From: Microdochium bolleyi
Lineage: Eukaryota; Ascomycota; Sordariomycetes; Xylariales; Microdochiaceae
DNA length: 64,000 bases
Direction of reading: 5' to 3'
NCBI GenBank assembly: GCA_001566295.1
Contig: KQ964263.1
Coordinates: 1-64,000 of the forward strand
Part shown: piece by piece, positions 11,289-23,448 of the stretch
How the letters are laid out: each line of letters starts with the position of its first letter
Position numbering within the stretch: position 1 is the stretch's first letter
Notes under the pieces: generated by a model
What the model was told of the DNA's origin: nothing
Databases searched by the model: none
Seen by the model: the letters and a program-made list of their open reading frames with translations, nothing else
Translations under genes and position numbers: made by a program

Positions 11289-11512
11289 TCAATTAGAGAG
11301 CCCTAATCTCCTCGTCCTTGGCAGTGTCGGTTTCCTTGGTGCTGATAGTGGTCTTATGGAAAAGACGGTGCTTGACACCAGTTTCGAATAGCTAGTCGAT
11401 TTCGGCAAACGTCCTCCCCTTGGTCTCAGGAATGACGAACCAGCCCACAACAAACGAGATCGTACCGATGCCAAAGAAAGAGAAGCCGATCTTACCACAC
11501 CGGTTAAGCACA
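11289..11512 (-). pseudogene. Relic of an MFS sugar transporter (C-terminal end)
   Basis: One minus-strand frame reads GKIGFSFFGIGTISFVVGWF followed by IPETKGRTFAEID, then TAG at 394-392 of 11.0 kb, then LFETGVKHRLF. The PETKGRTFxEID signature after the last membrane helix is diagnostic of fungal hexose/sugar transporters of the major facilitator superfamily. The in-frame stop and the absence of the preceding helices show that only a fragment remains. It lies just downstream of the chitinase-subtilase gene. Confidence 0.75.
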
Positions 11513-11653
11513 GGTCATACATATATAAGAGGGAATGCGTACTTGAAGCTAACTTAGTTTTTCTACGTAATAGTTAGCCCCCTCATTCCCCCGAAACATG
11601 TCTTTCTATAGCTTTTTAAGAGCTATCCTCTATTCTTCCGTAAAAGAGACTAC

Positions 11654-14600
11654 TTAGCACGCACCCGTGCACTGGTAGACCCGGTTATATGTGGCCTGTA
11701 TCCAAACTCCACAAATTTTCGAGTCTACCACAGGAGCCTTTGTGCAAATACCGACTTGCTTGCCAGAGTCTCGGTCAAAGACGTCATAGTCGCCGGGGTC
11801 CTTACGCTTATACCTTAGGTTCTTACCGCAGAGTTCTCCGGTAAACTCCTTCTCCGGCCAGGGATAGGTAGGCCAATCCCCTTCCGCACCGTCCAGTCTG
11901 TCACCCGACTTGTCCATCGCATCACAGTTGCCCCAGTTGCTTAGCTTGGTCTGCTGTGTAAACCACTGTTGCGAGTTCTCGTCGACCCACGTCACATCGA
12001 GGAGGTAAAATGTCGGCGGGCTCGTCGGGAAGTCCTCGCCACCACCGCCACCGCCGCCTCCTCCGTCCCCACCACCACCACCACCACCACCAGTCTGTTT
12101 GGGCGGACTCGGCTCGGTGAATTCTGGGGGCGAGCCAGTCGGTCTCGGGCTACAGTAATAGCCTTCGCAACGAACACCACAGTTGCGATCGCACGTGGGT
12201 TGTGCCGGGCCAGGCCTCCAGGTGATGGGTCGTGGCACGGGGACCTTGCCAATCTCTCCTCCGCTGCCGCTACCACTGCCATCCCCATTGTCGCCATTTC
12301 CCGGGCCGCCCGGTGGAGGCTCGCAGGCACGGCGGTCGAACTGGCTGGCCTCGCTGCCTGCCGCCCGGTTCACGAGAGGGCAAGTGCTAAGGTCATCGGG
12401 AATGTTGGGGCACACGAGTTTGCCGTTGTACCGTAGATCTTGGCCGTCGAGAAGGCACGACTTGTCAAGTACTTGCGCGTTCCAGATAAATCTTGGGCTG
12501 ATGGCGCCTGGGTTTTGATCCTTCCACGGGCCGTCGTCGATGGTCAGGCTTCGCTCAAAGAGCTGGACGAGACGTTTGACGCTGCTTGCGACGGTCAGTT
12601 GGTCCTTCCAGCGGGACGGCAGGCCGCGGTAGTAGGCCACAAGCCCAGCCACCTTTGGTGCTGCGTAGGATGTGCCCGTGCCCCATGTATGCGCACCGCC
12701 CGCCACTGCCGCCTTGAGACTGTCACCTGGGGCGTGGATGATGCGGTTTAGCTTGTTGTCGCTGAAGCGCTCACTGCGGGCCCAGAGACGCCCGGCTCCG
12801 TCTGTGGCTCCAACAACGAGGGAAGACTCGGCTAGATGGCCCTGGCCCATGACACGCTGAGGGAAGCCCTTATCGGCGCGACCTCCCTTGTGCCGGCTAT
12901 TGCCCGCTGCCGCGACGAGCACAGTGCCTTCATCCGCGAGCTCCTCGAGCACAGTCTTCATAACACGCCCAAAGGCCGCAGGCACCGTCCCGGCCCCGAT
13001 GACCCACGACATGCTGACTACGGCTTTGCCTTCTTTCGGGATACTGGTGTTGAGGATGTCGTCGAGCACGAGAAGGAGTGCCTCGAGGTATCGCTCGGCG
13101 GGGTCGGTCGTGCTTCCCAACACAGCGCCCGTATGAACGGGCACCACGATTGACTTGCGTGCCACACCCAGGTTCGTCCCTACCGCCATGGCTGCGACTG
13201 CAGTCCCGTGGTAACAATCTTGGCTGTATCCAGTGCCCCAGTTCTGCGTGCGCAGGGCACTGGCTACTCTGATGCCGATGAACTCGGGATGTTTCGTGTC
13301 AACGCAGGACTCAACGATGTAGACGTACTGCTGCCCGCCTGCCGAGTCGTGATAATGGAACTTGTGCAGCGAGTTGTCCTTGGCGGCGCCTGGATTGACG
13401 GTGAAGTCGGTGTTGGTGGCCCAGTCGTCCACGAAAGGAGGGACTGAGATGTGTGAGTTGGCCCAGTCCGTGTACTGGGCCGTTGCCCTCTTTGCAAGGC
13501 CATGGTCAACTATGGGTTCCTCGTGGTCGAGCTCTGCATCTTCTACATCCACGCTCCGTGCTTTTATGGGCTCCATGCCGGTCGCAGGATACCATGCCCT
13601 CTTCCGGAAGTCCAAGGGATCGTAGATGACCTCAACCTGCGGGCCTCATTGTCAGAGCTGTTTCGCGCCACTCGGCCAAAAGTCATGGTGCAACCTACCG
13701 CTTTCATTTGTAGCAACTTGGCATGCAAGGCCACGGGTAGATTGGAAAGATACCAAAACGCCGTAAGTTCCCGCATCGTCGACTGGGCTCTCACAACCCC
13801 GACTTTTGTTTGTCCGGCCTTCAAGTTCAGCAGGCGCTTGTTCAGTGCGGCATTGTCGCCGTCAGAGTCCCACACTTGCTTCGTAAAGACAATGACATCG
13901 TTCCTGCTGCAGAACCACTCATTTGCGAGTCTGATGTCGTCAGCCCACGAGGCCTCAGCGTCCTCGTTGGCACGCTGATTCAGACGGACAAGAGCGGCGG
14001 AACGCGCCTTCAGTGCTGCTTCGGGACTTTCTATGCTCAGAGTCTTGGTCGCCTGAGGCGCACTAGGCCCTGGAGTCGCAGTGGTTGCGTGGCCAAGTAG
14101 TGGGTCCGCCGTCCTTTTCCCGAGAGAGCAGGAGATGTCGTCTGTTGCTGTCGCCTCGTTGTAGTCTGAAACCGCACAGCCGTAAATTGTTGCACAAGTC
14201 TCGATCTCGCGTGAAGTCGTAGTGACTGTGGTTGTGCCTTTGTCCTCGAGGCCATAAGAGGTGATCGTCGTGCACACCGAGGCCGACTTGGTCTCACAGC
14301 GCCCTGGCTTTTCTGGGATGGCCTCGGGCCTCGAGCCAGGACCAATCCTGATTGTTTCACACGACCCATCAGCTCGCGGTGCCAAAGGAGACGGAAAGAC
14401 GGTCAGGAAGGACTTACTTGAGCTTTGGCCAAGGCGGGAAGCGTGGCCCTTTCCAATTCCATCCAGTTGGCCACGGGACGAGTGGCGGTGGAGGCGGTCC
14501 TCTGAATTACGGTCTCATGGTCAGACGAAACAGTATTCAAGGCAGCGTCTAAGCATAAAATGAGGAGGTCTCCTCAACTTACGGTCCGATAATACCCTCT

Positions 14601-17600
14601 GGAAGCCTCAATTTCCAGCCCTTGATCTCGAACTTGCCCAGCTTGATACAGGACTTGATAGGTTAAGACATATCAGCTCATTGATTCTCATGATGGAGGC
14701 TTCAAAATCCAAGCAGAAGGACATACCGAGAAGAACCATGTGCTGCATGGGATGATGAAGACATCGTCGTCGTCATCATCGTCGTTGTCATCCTGAGGCG
14801 GTTCCGTGATAGGTTCAATCTGCTGAGGAATCTTGTACCAATTGGTCCACGTTGGGAACGGCACTGTAGGTGTCGGCGGGTCTGGGACCGGGTCGTCCGT
14901 CGTTGTGGGGATGTTGGAGGGTGAGGCAGTACCGCTCCAGGACCCGGGAGGGCCCTCTGTGTATCGTGGCCATGGCGGAAGGAAGATTGTCCTGGTGGTT
15001 GTCACAGTCTTGCCCTCGCTAACCCAGGTCACGGGCACTCCTGCTGGAGGCAGTGTAATGGAAGGGTATGGCTGAACCACCGTCGAGCTCCCTACATTCG
15101 AGGGGATAGGGACGTTGTAAAAGGGGACTTTGTCGATTGTCTGATTGGGGACTTTGACTGTGATCTTTGTTGTGGTGGTGCCAACTTGCAACGATGTCGT
15201 GTAAGGCGAGATTGTGATAACCGTCTTCGAGGCCAGCGTGCTCGGTGGCAAGACAATCGTACACGGCGCGGTGCAACCCATGGACGGGAAAGTGTACACT
15301 GGCGTGCCAATGTACACGATGTCGCCTTTGCCGGCGCCGGGTGAGGTATCTCCCATAAGATCGACGGCCCAGTCGGTCGCGCCGCCGAAATTGAGCCCCT
15401 TGTACTTTGCGACGCGGCGATCCTTAGTCTTCTGGCTCATATAGCCCACGTACTCGACATTGTTGTAGATAAGGATATCAGAATCAGACTCCTCATCGAA
15501 CAACTCTCTAATGGGGCCGGCCTTTTTCTTAATAATGTCGTCGATCTCACCATTAGCAATATAGCCCCCTGTATTAGTGCACTTTCCAGGTTGAGCCGGC
15601 GACTGGTTACGGGAACCGAGGTAGAGACACGATGGCCCCCAACAGTTGGCGTCTACCATCTTGAAACTACGTCCGTAACTGGTAATACCAACGATAACTT
15701 TGTGAGAGGGTACTCCGGCTCTTGTAATCATGGCAAGAGAGTTGATTGTCTCGGTAATGTTGATATGAGACCGCAAACAATCGCCATTTGCGCACCCGGT
15801 GCTGGTAAAGGGGCAACTGTCAGTCATTCGTCGCCTATGGGGCGGGACCAAAGAGCAAGGGACTATGATAAAAGAACGAAACGTACCTAGCCCATTTACT
15901 GCCGGCATCCCATTGCCCTTATAAGAGTTAGCATTAAGTAAGGAGATAAGTGCTATGTGACGACGAACTCACCGTGCAGATCGTAAGTCATATAGACAAT
16001 ATAGCTGAGGACCTTGGCCATCAACTCGATCGGAAAATTGCGCAGATACCAGTAGGAGGCTGGCGCAGCAATAGCTAACGACTTCTCCTTGGGCAGGCCG
16101 TTACGAACGGTTGTTAGAAACTTCAGGTAGTTAATACCATCTTCCTTGGTTCCTGGATCAGATCCCTCAATGTCGTCAGCACCGGGGTACTCCCAGTCGA
16201 AATCGACGCCATCAAGCTTATTATCAACAACGAACTTGACGATATTATCTGCGAACTTTTGTCTGTTGGCAGGTTTGACACCCTGCCGCATAATATGTGA
16301 AGTGCCCTACTCGACCCTTCTTGTCAGTACCGGAAGCTAACGAACAATTCACGGGCTGACCGGAATTACTTATACGTACCGGCTCATTCGAGAACGCCCA
16401 ACCTCCGAATGAAATGATCTTCTTCGGGCCCGACATCTTCAGGAACTTAACCCATTGCTCAGTGACTTCAGGGTCGAGGCTCGGGACAAAGTCGTTGCTA
16501 ATGTGACCGAATGCGAAGTGTATATGTGTGATAGGGTCGCCAATCTCGGTGACATCCATATTGAGGCAAGGACGGTTGCCGTTCCAGGCCTCGAAGTACC
16601 CAACACGGAGAAAGCTCTCTGGCGGAGTTTTATTGTTAGTAATCTCGATCTTGCCGCAGTTGGAAATGCAACCATTCGTGTTCGGCTTGTGCGTTCCAGG
16701 AGTATTCTCGATGCTTGTATCGGTACAAAACTCGTCAGTCTGGCCATAGCTACTGTTAGTACAAATAGTGACTCGGTCTGGACATATGGAACCCCTGCAC
16801 TCACGAGACCGCAATAACCCCAGCCTGAGCAGCAGACCTTGAGAGGGCATGGGTTTAGGTCGGCAATATCGATGCCGTCTTGAGGTCTGTCCGTGCCGAT
16901 AACCTGCGGGCCACATGTAACATTCTGTACCTGGACAGGCATCGGAGGCCGCCCTTCGCTGATGCATATCTTCTGGTCAGCCAAGAGCGAGCCGCATCCA
17001 GCCCAGCCCCAGGTCTTGCCGACGTTAAGCTTGTGTAGCTCTGTCTGGTTAAGGTGGTATTTGTCGGCAATGGCCCAGCATCCGTCGTCTTTCTGGACCT
17101 CGTGTACAGCACAATCTCCATTGGCTTGAGGCTTGGGTTTGAAGTCTGGCTTCCTGCCCGAGGAGCAGCACGCTGCCGTCTTGGGCTTCAGATTGTTGCA
17201 AAACGCCGTCTGGTCGCCACCGTTGTATTCCACGAGCTTGGCCAACGATAAGTTGCAGCGAGTGGCGATAGCACCGCATCGATCCTTCTCCTCGATGACG
17301 GTATATTTACATTCGCCATCATCAGCAGTGACTAGGGAGTGGTATGGTTAGTTACGGGTAACGGCGGCAAGTTGAGCTGGCTGCATGCAGGCGCTCTGAG
17401 ACGCGCCCAGGGTAGTGTGTAGCACTCACGTGACATCTGGCCACCTCTGTCGGAGCAGCACAGCTCTTCCCCAGTCGCCATACTCGCGCAGTACGAATCG
17501 TCGATCCCATTCAGAGTATACAGCTCCTGTAGTGAAATCCCACACTTCTCCTGAGCAACAGACCAGCAGCTGTCGCCAAAGTCGACCTTCGCTGCACGAC

Positions 17601-18600
17601 AGGTTCCGGCGCGTCTTCTTCTTTGAGGCAGAGGCTGGTGATGCTGCATGGAACTGGCAAATCTCCGGTGGCGGCCCAGCAGCATGGTGCTGTTTGTCTG
17701 CGTCTGATTGGTCATCGGTGTCGTGGTCGAGTCTTGGGTCAGTGGCACAGCAGAGATGAGCGCCATGGTCTGGCCCTGAGAAGTGCTGCTGCCGTCAAAG
17801 CCTCCGACACATTCGCCATTAGCCCACCCGCTGAGTGCCTTGTGGACGCTCGGCAAATCTCCATCGGCATCTGCCATCACGCCAAAGACTGCCGTGGCGG
17901 AGCGCTCGCCTGTTGGGCCGCAGACCTGCATGACTAGGTGCGAAGGTGTGCCCAGCTCCTGATTGTTGACATGGCGGACGAAGTCTGTCATGAGGGCGGC
18001 CAACGTCGACCTGTGAACTTGGGTGCCAGCATAAAGCCCAACGACTGATTTACCAGACTTTGCAAAGATGGCTGTCAGGCGGTTGTTTGGGTTCAGCGCT
18101 ACCTGATGCTTCAGCTTGAGTGCCGCTTCGAAAATGTTGGAGGCAGCACGCTGAGAAGCTGGCGGGCCGCTCCAGCCGGTCTGGACTGGAACCGTCGTGT
18201 TGACCACGTCGGCATTGGACAGTGCGAGCGGGCCAAAAGTACCAGGAGCCTCCTCTGCATCCGTGATCTGCGAGGTGCAGCCCTTGAGGACTGTCGGTCT
18301 GTCGGGCGAAGACAGAGGGAATCGAAGCATTGCCTCGAAGATGACGGTGTGGTCGCATCTCTCCAGTTCCTCGAGTGACAGGATCCGGGACCAGGAAAAA
18401 CTGGTGGGTCCGGCAGAATCACATGATATAGGACAATATGCTCTGGCTGATGTGGTTTCGGGTTGGAGCAGGTTGGGAAAGAACGCGAAATGGTTGGTGT
18501 GGTTGCTGTCGCCGGTGTTGGTGGATTGTGCCTGGGCAGGAGTGGCCAGGTCCCAGGCAGTAGCCGCCAGCACCGCAACAAGACGACTGTCCAGCCTCAT
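11654..18600 (-). CDS. Secreted LysM / chitin-binding / GH18 chitinase fused to a subtilisin-like domain (killer-toxin-like, subgroup C)
   Basis: Ten exons (18600-17430, 17331-16805, 16739-16380, 16306-15973, 15917-15887, 15816-14727, 14653-14583, 14501-14418, 14347-13637, 13598-11654) sum to 2107 codons without a stop. Order: signal peptide (1-23); N-terminal region; three LysM-like modules (about 330-520); hevein-type chitin-binding domain (CCSGWGYCG, near 560); GH18 domain (about 606-950) with the catalytic DGVDFDWEYPG and Glu near 725; Pro/Thr-rich linker; Cys-rich TTT region; then a subtilase-like fold with Asp about 1560, His about 1590, oxyanion Asn about 1693 and Ser about 1770 (GTGTSYAAPKVAG); Gly-rich hinge; Cys-rich C-terminal domain of about 110 residues. 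KR sites near 1301 and 1497 suggest Kex2 processing. Known subgroup-C chitinases resemble yeast zymocin alpha chains and act on rival cell walls. Activity of the protease part is inferred from the triad only. Confidence 0.85.
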
Positions 18601-19706
18601 AGCGTTGGAGTAACAGGCTCTTGGGACTCGGACACGAGCTTCTGTCGAGAGTACGAGGCCTGTTCACATTCAATTCTCACGCAGAGCTTGAAGGGCACCT
18701 ATATAGGAACTTGCTCAGCGGGCATCCAGCCTCTGGTGAGCATGGCCCTGGAAAACGACCCAGGATGTGATGAGATTTCGGCCGTCGGTCGAGTCAGCAC
18801 TAGCACGAAGATCCGTGGCGAGCGAGCCCTGCTATAGGATCCAATATCACTGACATAGTGTATAACGTAGCATCCTCAGGTCGTATGGCTACTGAGCCTT
18901 GCACACCCGATGTTACCATTTGCGGCCGCAGCGCATCGCGGCGAGTATGAAGAACTGACTTGCATCGGCGACAAACACCCATGTCAGTACTGTGAAATTT
19001 AGCTGAGGCATGAGCGTTGGCATGAATGCTGGGGACTTTTCGTCAATCAGGTCGACAGGGAGGGTGGGGGGGGGGGCTTCGCTTTCCAGAGCCTTGTGCG
19101 AATTACTTTCGCGACGTCCGTTGTGTGCTGCCCTGTAGCGACAATATTCTGCCAAGCTTTCTACTGCCACCTGCAGTCAGGGGCACCGAAAGCTTGGTTT
19201 GACCCTGCCTCTCTGAGCGATCTTGGTTATTGCTGGCACCTTGCAACTGCCGGAGGGGGTGCCATTCTGGCCTGCACCACGCCACCACATTTGGATCGCA
19301 CGGCCATCGAGGCTTCTGATCCGTTGCCAAGACGCAGGTCTCACAAGGATGCCTTCATTAGGCAGGCAGGAGCACGCACGTAAGCCGTTTGTGGATCCGG
19401 CGTTTGAATTGAGCTATGTATGCAACGTTGCCCAAAGGTGATCCTTTGGGGGTCTGGTAGCAGGGGCAGTGGTCTCGGCCGTCACTTCGCTGGTTTGTGG
19501 TAGGGTCAAAGGATGACCCCGTATGCTTGAAGGAGCAAGGAGTCACGAGCGGGGTGGCGGCACTATGCTGATGCAGGAACCATGCCCGAACCTGCTGCGA
19601 GTCCGTCCCCGTGCCTTTTGTGAAAAAAGTGCCCTGAGGTACGGCAGTCGACAACGTGCACTGCCATTGACTGAAATCATCTCAACGCATTGCAGCAGGT
19701 GCGACC
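18601..19706. other. Divergent intergenic region between chitinase and ankyrin genes
   Basis: About 1.1 kb separating two genes transcribed away from each other. It holds both promoters and a G-run near 19065. Open frames here are short and without motifs. Confidence 0.55.
18699..18706 (-). promoter_or_regulatory. TATA-like element upstream of the chitinase-subtilase gene
   Basis: Reads CTATATAG on the minus strand about 100 bp before the ATG at 18600, a usual distance for a fungal TATA box plus short leader. No other element is assigned. Confidence 0.4.
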
Positions 19707-22103
19707 ATGGCAGACGGTGGTGTCAATTCGGCACAGGCGATCGATTCCGGGCGCACGCCTCTTCACGTCCTGAGCAGCGTGCGGCCCGACTTGTTCGACA
19801 ACATCAACCTGGACCGTCCTGGGCAGGTTCTGGCCTTTGACGTTCTCCTGGACCAGCTGCGTGCTGCTGGTGACCACGTTGATGCATCTGACATGGACGG
19901 CACGACCCCGCTCCACCTCGCCGTCACCACGTCTGCGTATCAGGTCCGCAGGCTGCTGGCCGCGGGTGCTGATCCAGCACGGCCTGACTCTCAAGGAAGC
20001 ACGCCTCTGCACCGTGCAGTGCATGCCGGCGACGGCAACATCGTGGGCATGATCCTGCAGGCCCTCGGCGTCATTTACGAAACGCAGCAAGATGCGAGCA
20101 ATCGGCCTGCCCGCAGCAATGCCACAGTCCTGAGGGCAATCAACGCTCAGGATGCACAGCAGCGAACAGCATTGTACTATGCTTGTCTCTCCGGAAGTCC
20201 CAGCATCTTCAGGTTGCTCCTCGAAGCTGGAGCCACTGCGCCATCCAAGGCTGGCTCTCAGACTTTCGAGAGTTCCTGCTGGCACGCAATAGCGCTGTCA
20301 GACACGACAAAGCCGTATGCGAACCCACGCGATCCCACAAGAACAGAGGGCTGGCCGGAAAGGCGAATCGAAGAGATGGTAGACTTCCTTCTTGGAGATT
20401 CAGAGCCTGCAGACATCGCCTTCATCAACAACGCGATCGAGTTGGCCGAGGCCAACCAGGCAGCATATGTCTTTGAGGCGCTGTCCAATGCCCGCAACAT
20501 CTTCCTGTCGAAACACAATCTTCCCTCTACGCACGAAGCGAGCCAAGGCCCTGCATCGGCGAAGTTCTTGTCTCTGCAGCGGAGACGGGAAAGCCGCACG
20601 GAGACCGAGAATCCGGATATCCCTGCCCATATGCGCTACTTGAGACTGATGTATCTCCAGGAATACCCAACGGCCATGCTTCTGTTGAAGGAGATTGTGT
20701 CGGACGCATCGAGCATGAACAGTGCAGATATGTTCATGCTCGCCGACTTGCTTACCTCAAATGGCTTTACCGACATGCTGTACCTTCTGAGAGACGTCTT
20801 CAGAGACCGGATGCAGCCTGACCACGCATCCCTGCTCTTCTCAGCTATCGGTCAGCCGCAACCAAACATGCCGGTGCTTAGGTTCCTCGTGGAGGACTTT
20901 GAGCTGGATTTGAACACTATCAACACAAATGGCTGCGGTGTCCTCCACCACTTGTTCCAAAATGATAAAAGTCCCCTCGGCGAGAGTGGCGACCCGGCGT
21001 GGTGGAAATCCGCGCTCGCTCTGCCATACCTGGTAAGCCACGGTGCGGACATCAACATGCGAGACCGAGACAACAGCACGCCGTTGCACTACGTTCTCGA
21101 CCGCGTCGGGCATGTCGACTTTGACAGCAGCCTCGTCGAGAGACTGATGGCCCTCGGCGCTGATGTCGCGGCAGCCGACCGCGCCGGCCGTACCTCTCTA
21201 TGTAGAGCGGCACGTAATCGTCACGATATCGGCACTGGGCCAACTCAGGACGATGGTTCAGGCTCGGTGAATCCACCGAGACGCGACCTCGCCCTTGTCA
21301 AGCTCCTCCTCGAAGCCGGCGCGCCCGTCACCCAGCCGACCATGATCGACGCGATCCGGGACCGCGACACGACGCTGTTAAACCTGCTCCTGTCACCGCT
21401 GGGCTGTGCAGACCCCAACACGCGCGTCATACATAGAGACCGCGCGTTCCTCGAGCGCTATGCCGAACACTCAGGTGCCAGCCGCGGAGGCGACGCGGAG
21501 CAGGACCCATGGCGATATATGCCGCCACTAGCAACCAATGCCGTCCCGGACCCGCTCATATATCCTTTACACTTTGCCTGTCTAGAATCCCCCCACGACA
21601 AGGCCGTGCAGACCATAGTCAAGATGCTAATGTACCACGGCGCAGACCCCAATGCTCGGTACGAGAACGGGATGACGGTTCTGCACTACGTCGTGAGTCA
21701 GCAGGTCGAGCGCGCCGAGATGATCAAGCTCCTTCTGGATCGCGCATCCAAGGTGGCCGGCAGCGACAGCGACAGTGACGTCCTCGAGGATCGCAACCCG
21801 CTGGGCATGACACTGCTCCTGATTGTCGCGCACATGGCCGGGAGGAATGACAGGACTGGTGCACGTCAACGGGTTGCGAGCGTAGCCATGGCTCATACGC
21901 TGCTGGACCTCGGCGCTGATCCTGAGGTGAGAGATAATGCTGGGAAGGGTGTTTTGCATCATCTCAACTTTTATGAGGATGGGAGTAGTCGAGACGTTGG
22001 CGTTGACGATGGAGCTGGCAGCGGCACCGAGGTCGTGAAAGGCCTGGTCAATCGTGTGCGGAAGATGTTGGCTGAGCGTCACTCTGAGCGCTCATTAGAC
22101 TAG
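19707..22103 (+). CDS. Ankyrin-repeat protein
   Basis: Single exon, 798 residues, starting at an ATG in good context (ACCATGG). Ankyrin units occur in two blocks: residues about 14-190 (GRTPLHVL, GTTPLHLAV, GSTPLHRAVHAGD, RTALYYACLSGS with LLLEAGA ends) and about 400-775 (NSTPLHYVLDRVG, RTSLCRAARNR, LHFACLESP, MTVLHYVVSQQV, TLLLIVAHMAGR). The middle part (about 240-390) is helical without clear repeats. There is no signal peptide, kinase, NACHT or membrane segment, so it is probably a cytosolic or nuclear protein-binding scaffold. Large ankyrin genes of unknown role are common in subtelomeric regions of filamentous ascomycetes. Confidence 0.85.
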   Translation: MADGGVNSAQAIDSGRTPLHVLSSVRPDLFDNINLDRPGQVLAFDVLLDQLRAAGDHVDASDMDGTTPLHLAVTTSAYQVRRLLAAGADPARPDSQGSTPLHRAVHAGDGNIVGMILQALGVIYETQQDASNRPARSNATVLRAINAQDAQQRTALYYACLSGSPSIFRLLLEAGATAPSKAGSQTFESSCWHAIALSDTTKPYANPRDPTRTEGWPERRIEEMVDFLLGDSEPADIAFINNAIELAEANQAAYVFEALSNARNIFLSKHNLPSTHEASQGPASAKFLSLQRRRESRTETENPDIPAHMRYLRLMYLQEYPTAMLLLKEIVSDASSMNSADMFMLADLLTSNGFTDMLYLLRDVFRDRMQPDHASLLFSAIGQPQPNMPVLRFLVEDFELDLNTINTNGCGVLHHLFQNDKSPLGESGDPAWWKSALALPYLVSHGADINMRDRDNSTPLHYVLDRVGHVDFDSSLVERLMALGADVAAADRAGRTSLCRAARNRHDIGTGPTQDDGSGSVNPPRRDLALVKLLLEAGAPVTQPTMIDAIRDRDTTLLNLLLSPLGCADPNTRVIHRDRAFLERYAEHSGASRGGDAEQDPWRYMPPLATNAVPDPLIYPLHFACLESPHDKAVQTIVKMLMYHGADPNARYENGMTVLHYVVSQQVERAEMIKLLLDRASKVAGSDSDSDVLEDRNPLGMTLLLIVAHMAGRNDRTGARQRVASVAMAHTLLDLGADPEVRDNAGKGVLHHLNFYEDGSSRDVGVDDGAGSGTEVVKGLVNRVRKMLAERHSERSLD

Positions 22104-23448
22104 AATACAAATCCTTTTTCACTCTTTTCTTCTTGACACACCAGTCTTCTAGTCTTTCTGATCGCCCGAAGTCGGTCTTCCTAAATCTTTGTCGACATAG
22201 TGTTAGAAGGTAGTGGCTTCATGTAACATAGACGCAAGAGAGCAAGACGCATACATGTCTATGGCCTAGGTGTTTGCTTAATAATTTCGAGAGCGCGCAG
22301 TCAGCAATTGTTCCAGCTAGGCTTGGACAGTGCAATGCTGACCTTGTCCGGCTCTATGATTTATTAATGTTGACACAATATCAAAAATGGTGCAAATACA
22401 GATGGGTGAAATTTCCAATTCTCCTCCCGACATAGAGAATTTGTTGGCGCTTCTTCAAAAGCTCGTCGCAGGTACTTATCTTGAGCAAGTGAGCATCCAT
22501 AACCCCAACTTGAGGTCCTATCGTTATAGGCAACCAGCGGCGAGAGAATCCATCGCTCTAACACGCCACATTGTCTCGCAGTAAGGCTATTTGACTTCCT
22601 CCTTACGATCTAGTACCGAAGTTGTACCGTATCGATAGCAAAACAGTGTCACCACAAATACGTATACTAGTACCGTAGGCTAATATAGTCCGGCGAACAT
22701 TCGACCACGTACCAATACACAGCCGCACCGCTAGTCCGGCACGGCCTTAGACCGGCGGGGCTATACTATCGCCGACGTATACGCGGCCCGACGCATCCCA
22801 GTACTAGGCGGTCCCACGCGCGCGCACTTCCGTCTAAGAGGAGACAATAGAGAACTCTAATATCTTCCGCTTCTAAGACCCTAATTACGCATGAGCTGTT
22901 CAAAGAGAGGGTAAGCTAAGCTATTTCTAGTAGCATAACCGCAGCTATAGAGTTTCTCTTTACTTCTCCTCTCAGGCTGCACTCTATACCTAATAGTATT
23001 CTCAAAGAGGAATAAGATCCGACAATCTAGCTATAGGTAGCAGTCGGATATGGGCCTGATTAACTAGGTTCGGTTACGTACCTTGCTCAGATGGTAGATT
23101 GCGTAATAAGAAATGGTCACTATGTAGTACACAGAGTCTTGCCATCGACATGCTCGAGATCCCACACTATACCCGACAAGGGAATTGTACCGCAGCGTGG
23201 GGTAGTGGACCTCCTAGACCTACGCATTCTTCCGGAAACGCGGGCAATAGTGGGACTGCGGTGCGCCTAGTCTAGTCTGGTGGCAGGGAACTAAATCCGT
23301 GAAAAAGTCCAAACTGCCCTAGCCACTCTGTTTATAAGACCCCTAATAGGACGTGGCTGCTCATCTCCCATATTTGCTTACGACAAAAGCTGATTTATTG
23401 ACCATACAATCTCCAGTACAGGCACCTACGCCGATACGTGCTCACATT
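22104..23448. other. Intergenic with probable remnant of mutated repeat DNA
   Basis: About 22620-23300 is rich in TA steps within GC-rich sequence and resembles the TAG-riddled subtelomeric DNA at 0-5 kb, suggesting an old repeat altered by RIP. No coding motif remains. A TTTATAAG element at 23331-23338 lies about 110 bp before the aminotransferase ATG and may be its TATA box. Confidence 0.45.

Noticed and set aside
14388..14727. Gene boundary between chitinase and subtilase parts
   Set aside because: Two short exons (14653-14583 and 14501-14418) with good splice sites encode the Pro/Trp-rich segment expected after subgroup-C GH18 domains and keep phase into the next exon, so one gene is preferred over two.
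16739..16805. Apparent frameshift after the chitin-binding domain
   Set aside because: No phase fitted the first acceptors tried, but splicing GTGAGT to the CAG before ACTGACGAG restores CGL-TDEFC, the normal spacing of this domain.
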